Under the pieces are notes generated by a model. That model saw nothing but the letters and a program-made list of their open reading frames with translations. It searched no databases and was not told the origin of the DNA. The position numbers were made by a program, and so were the translations under genes. DNA of 6,326 nt from JBMNUL01 sp050946255. Lineage in GTDB: Bacteria > Actinomycetota > Coriobacteriia > Coriobacteriales > CADBOM01. This document shows, one piece after another, positions 5,065 to 6,326 of this stretch (its first letter is position 1; every line of letters begins with the position of its first letter). Location: NCBI GenBank assembly GCA_050946255.1, contig JBMNUL010000151.1, forward strand, positions 1-6,326, given 5' to 3'.

Positions 5065-6326
5065 GGAAAACTGGGCAAGAAACCGCTTGCATGCCTTGCA
5101 CTGTCGTTTGCGACTGTGCTGATAGTGTGTCTCCTTGCCCTGGGCATCTCCCAGAACGCCACTGCCGAGGAGAGCAGCTCGGAGTCCAGTTCGACTACTG
5201 CAACCGCCACCATCGACAAGGATGGGACCAGTGCGACAATCGATGGGCTTGACTTCGGCATCACGGATTTCACAAGAGCCCAAAAGGGTTCGAACCGCTC
5301 GATAAACGGAACATACTATGGCTACTATTATCTGACCGGTGACAGCCCAGACATGTTCTCCGCAGTCTATGTGGATCTCGAGTCAGAAGACCCGTACGTG
5401 GTTCTCTACATTCCCAGCAGCGTCTCGAGCTTGGTTTCGGTCTCGGATTCATCTCAGTTGGCTTCTTTCGAGAATCTGCTCGGGCAGCTCGACGAGGCGA
5501 ATGCCAACGGCGGCTATACTCTCTCAACCGATGAGATGACATGGTATGTCACCGATTCGAGCACTTACCAGGTCAACGGGCTGGTGTTCAGCTTCAGCTC
5601 CGAGCTGAAGGATGGCAGGTACTACACGACCATCATCCGCGAAGATGGAACCGACCCGACCGACGACTCCACCGGGGAAGCTGTGGATTTCGGTCATTGC
5701 TCCTATGGGCAGATCGCCGAGGCCTCTTCCATCACGGTGACCACTGCAAACGAGGGCTGGGCGGCAGTTCAGGAGTTCTTCGCCGAGATGGACTATGGGC
5801 CCCTGTTCGTCACGCTGAAGACCGTTGGGGTCTCGATAGTCTTCATCTTCATTCTCGGGCTGCTGGCAGCCTATTGGACTATGACTCTCAAACCCAAAAT
5901 GCAGAGCATAATGGACGCGATCTTCACGATACCGATGGTGCTTCCGCCGACCGTCTGCGGCTTCCTGCTCCTGCTCGCGTTGGGAAGCTCCTCTCCATTG
6001 GGACAGTGGTTCATAGACATTGGCTTCCCACTCGTGTTCAGCTGGCCGGCGACAGTTATCGCCGCCGTCGTGGTTGCCTTCCCGCTGATGTACAGGAGCG
6101 CCAGGGGAGCATTCGAGGGGCTAGACTCGAATATGCTCGACGCGGCGCGCACCCTCGGATGGTCCAATTTCAAGATCTTCCGCAAGCTCATGATTCCGCT
6201 CGCGTGGACCTCTATTGCAGCTGGAACCGCGCTCTCCTTTGCCCGTGCGCTAGGTGAATTCGGTGCGACGCTGTTCCTTGCCGGCAACTACGCTGGGATC
6301 ACGCAGACCATCCCGATCGCAATTTA
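5062..6326 (+). CDS. modB: Molybdate ABC transporter permease ModB with N-terminal extracytoplasmic domain (3' end off the window)
   Basis: 421 residues are visible and the frame is open to the edge. From about residue 244 it matches the ModB permease almost from its N-terminus: PLFVTLKTVGVSI, IPMVLPPTVCGFLL (about 290-303), FSWPATVIAAVVVAFPLMYRSAR (from 326), the ABC-ATPase contact (EAA) loop with DAARTLGW at 360-367, and FARALGEFGATLF. ModB forms the membrane channel driven by ModC. Ordinary ModB is about 225 residues and begins near residue 244 here. The first 243 residues are extra: a basic head, a hydrophobic segment (about 8-30), ATA/EE that could be a signal peptidase site at 35/36, a Ser/Thr linker to about 50, then about 190 soluble residues rich in Ser, Thr, Asp and Tyr that I do not recognise. 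ModB with an outward N-terminus makes an extracytoplasmic location topologically consistent. Confidence 0.92.
   Translation, partial: MGKLGKKPLACLALSFATVLIVCLLALGISQNATAEESSSESSSTTATATIDKDGTSATIDGLDFGITDFTRAQKGSNRSINGTYYGYYYLTGDSPDMFSAVYVDLESEDPYVVLYIPSSVSSLVSVSDSSQLASFENLLGQLDEANANGGYTLSTDEMTWYVTDSSTYQVNGLVFSFSSELKDGRYYTTIIREDGTDPTDDSTGEAVDFGHCSYGQIAEASSITVTTANEGWAAVQEFFAEMDYGPLFVTLKTVGVSIVFIFILGLLAAYWTMTLKPKMQSIMDAIFTIPMVLPPTVCGFLLLLALGSSSPLGQWFIDIGFPLVFSWPATVIAAVVVAFPLMYRSARGAFEGLDSNMLDAARTLGWSNFKIFRKLMIPLAWTSIAAGTALSFARALGEFGATLFLAGNYAGITQTIPIAI

Noticed and set aside
4112..5101. Minus-strand open frame of 329 codons across modA and the spacer
   Set aside because: modA on the opposite strand is unambiguous, and the antisense product has no domain or sensible start context.
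5541..6257. Plus-strand open frame of 238 codons overlapping modB
   Set aside because: It is a different reading frame of the same strand; the modB frame carries LPPTV, the EAA loop and transmembrane segments, while this one is rich in Arg, His and Gly without structure.
1..6326. CRISPR array, insertion sequence, tRNA or phage attachment site
   Set aside because: No regularly spaced repeats, transposase motifs, paired terminal inverted repeats or tRNA-like cloverleaf were seen on either strand.

Overview
The window looks like part of the chromosome of a strictly anaerobic, molybdoenzyme-rich actinobacterium, most likely of the Coriobacteriia/Eggerthellaceae type. That placement is an inference from moderately high-GC coding sequence with AT-rich intergenic regions, a soluble molybdopterin oxidoreductase paired with a 4Fe-4S partner, and the style of its regulators. 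No taxonomic marker gene is present.

Layout: (1) Positions 1-2563, minus strand: an 802-residue molybdopterin (DMSO-reductase superfamily) catalytic subunit, followed one base later by a 4Fe-4S electron-transfer subunit that runs off the left edge. (2) Positions 2564-2843: a divergent, AT-rich control region with direct repeats. (3) Positions 2844-3719, plus strand: a regulator made of two MarR-type winged-helix domains in one polypeptide, the product of an internal duplication with a 144-residue period. (4) Positions 3720-4006: a terminator-like hairpin, tandem AT-rich palindromes, a promoter, and a folded mRNA leader that can also pair with the modA Shine-Dalgarno site. (5) Positions 4007-4822: modA, the molybdate-binding lipoprotein. 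(6) Positions 4823-5061: a spacer with several stem-loops. (7) Position 5062 to the right edge: modB, the permease, here with an unusual extension of about 243 residues at its N-terminus. modC is not in the window and would be expected just to the right.

The logic is coherent: the transporter brings in molybdate for the cofactor of the oxidoreductase, and the double-MarR regulator between them is well placed to control the divergent oxidoreductase operon and itself. The substrate of the oxidoreductase cannot be read from the sequence.

Most noteworthy are the mutually exclusive RNA pairings in the modA leader (a candidate riboswitch or other RNA switch), the extracytoplasmic domain fused to ModB, and the tandem MarR protein with a well-placed internal start that could release its second half as a normal-sized MarR protein.
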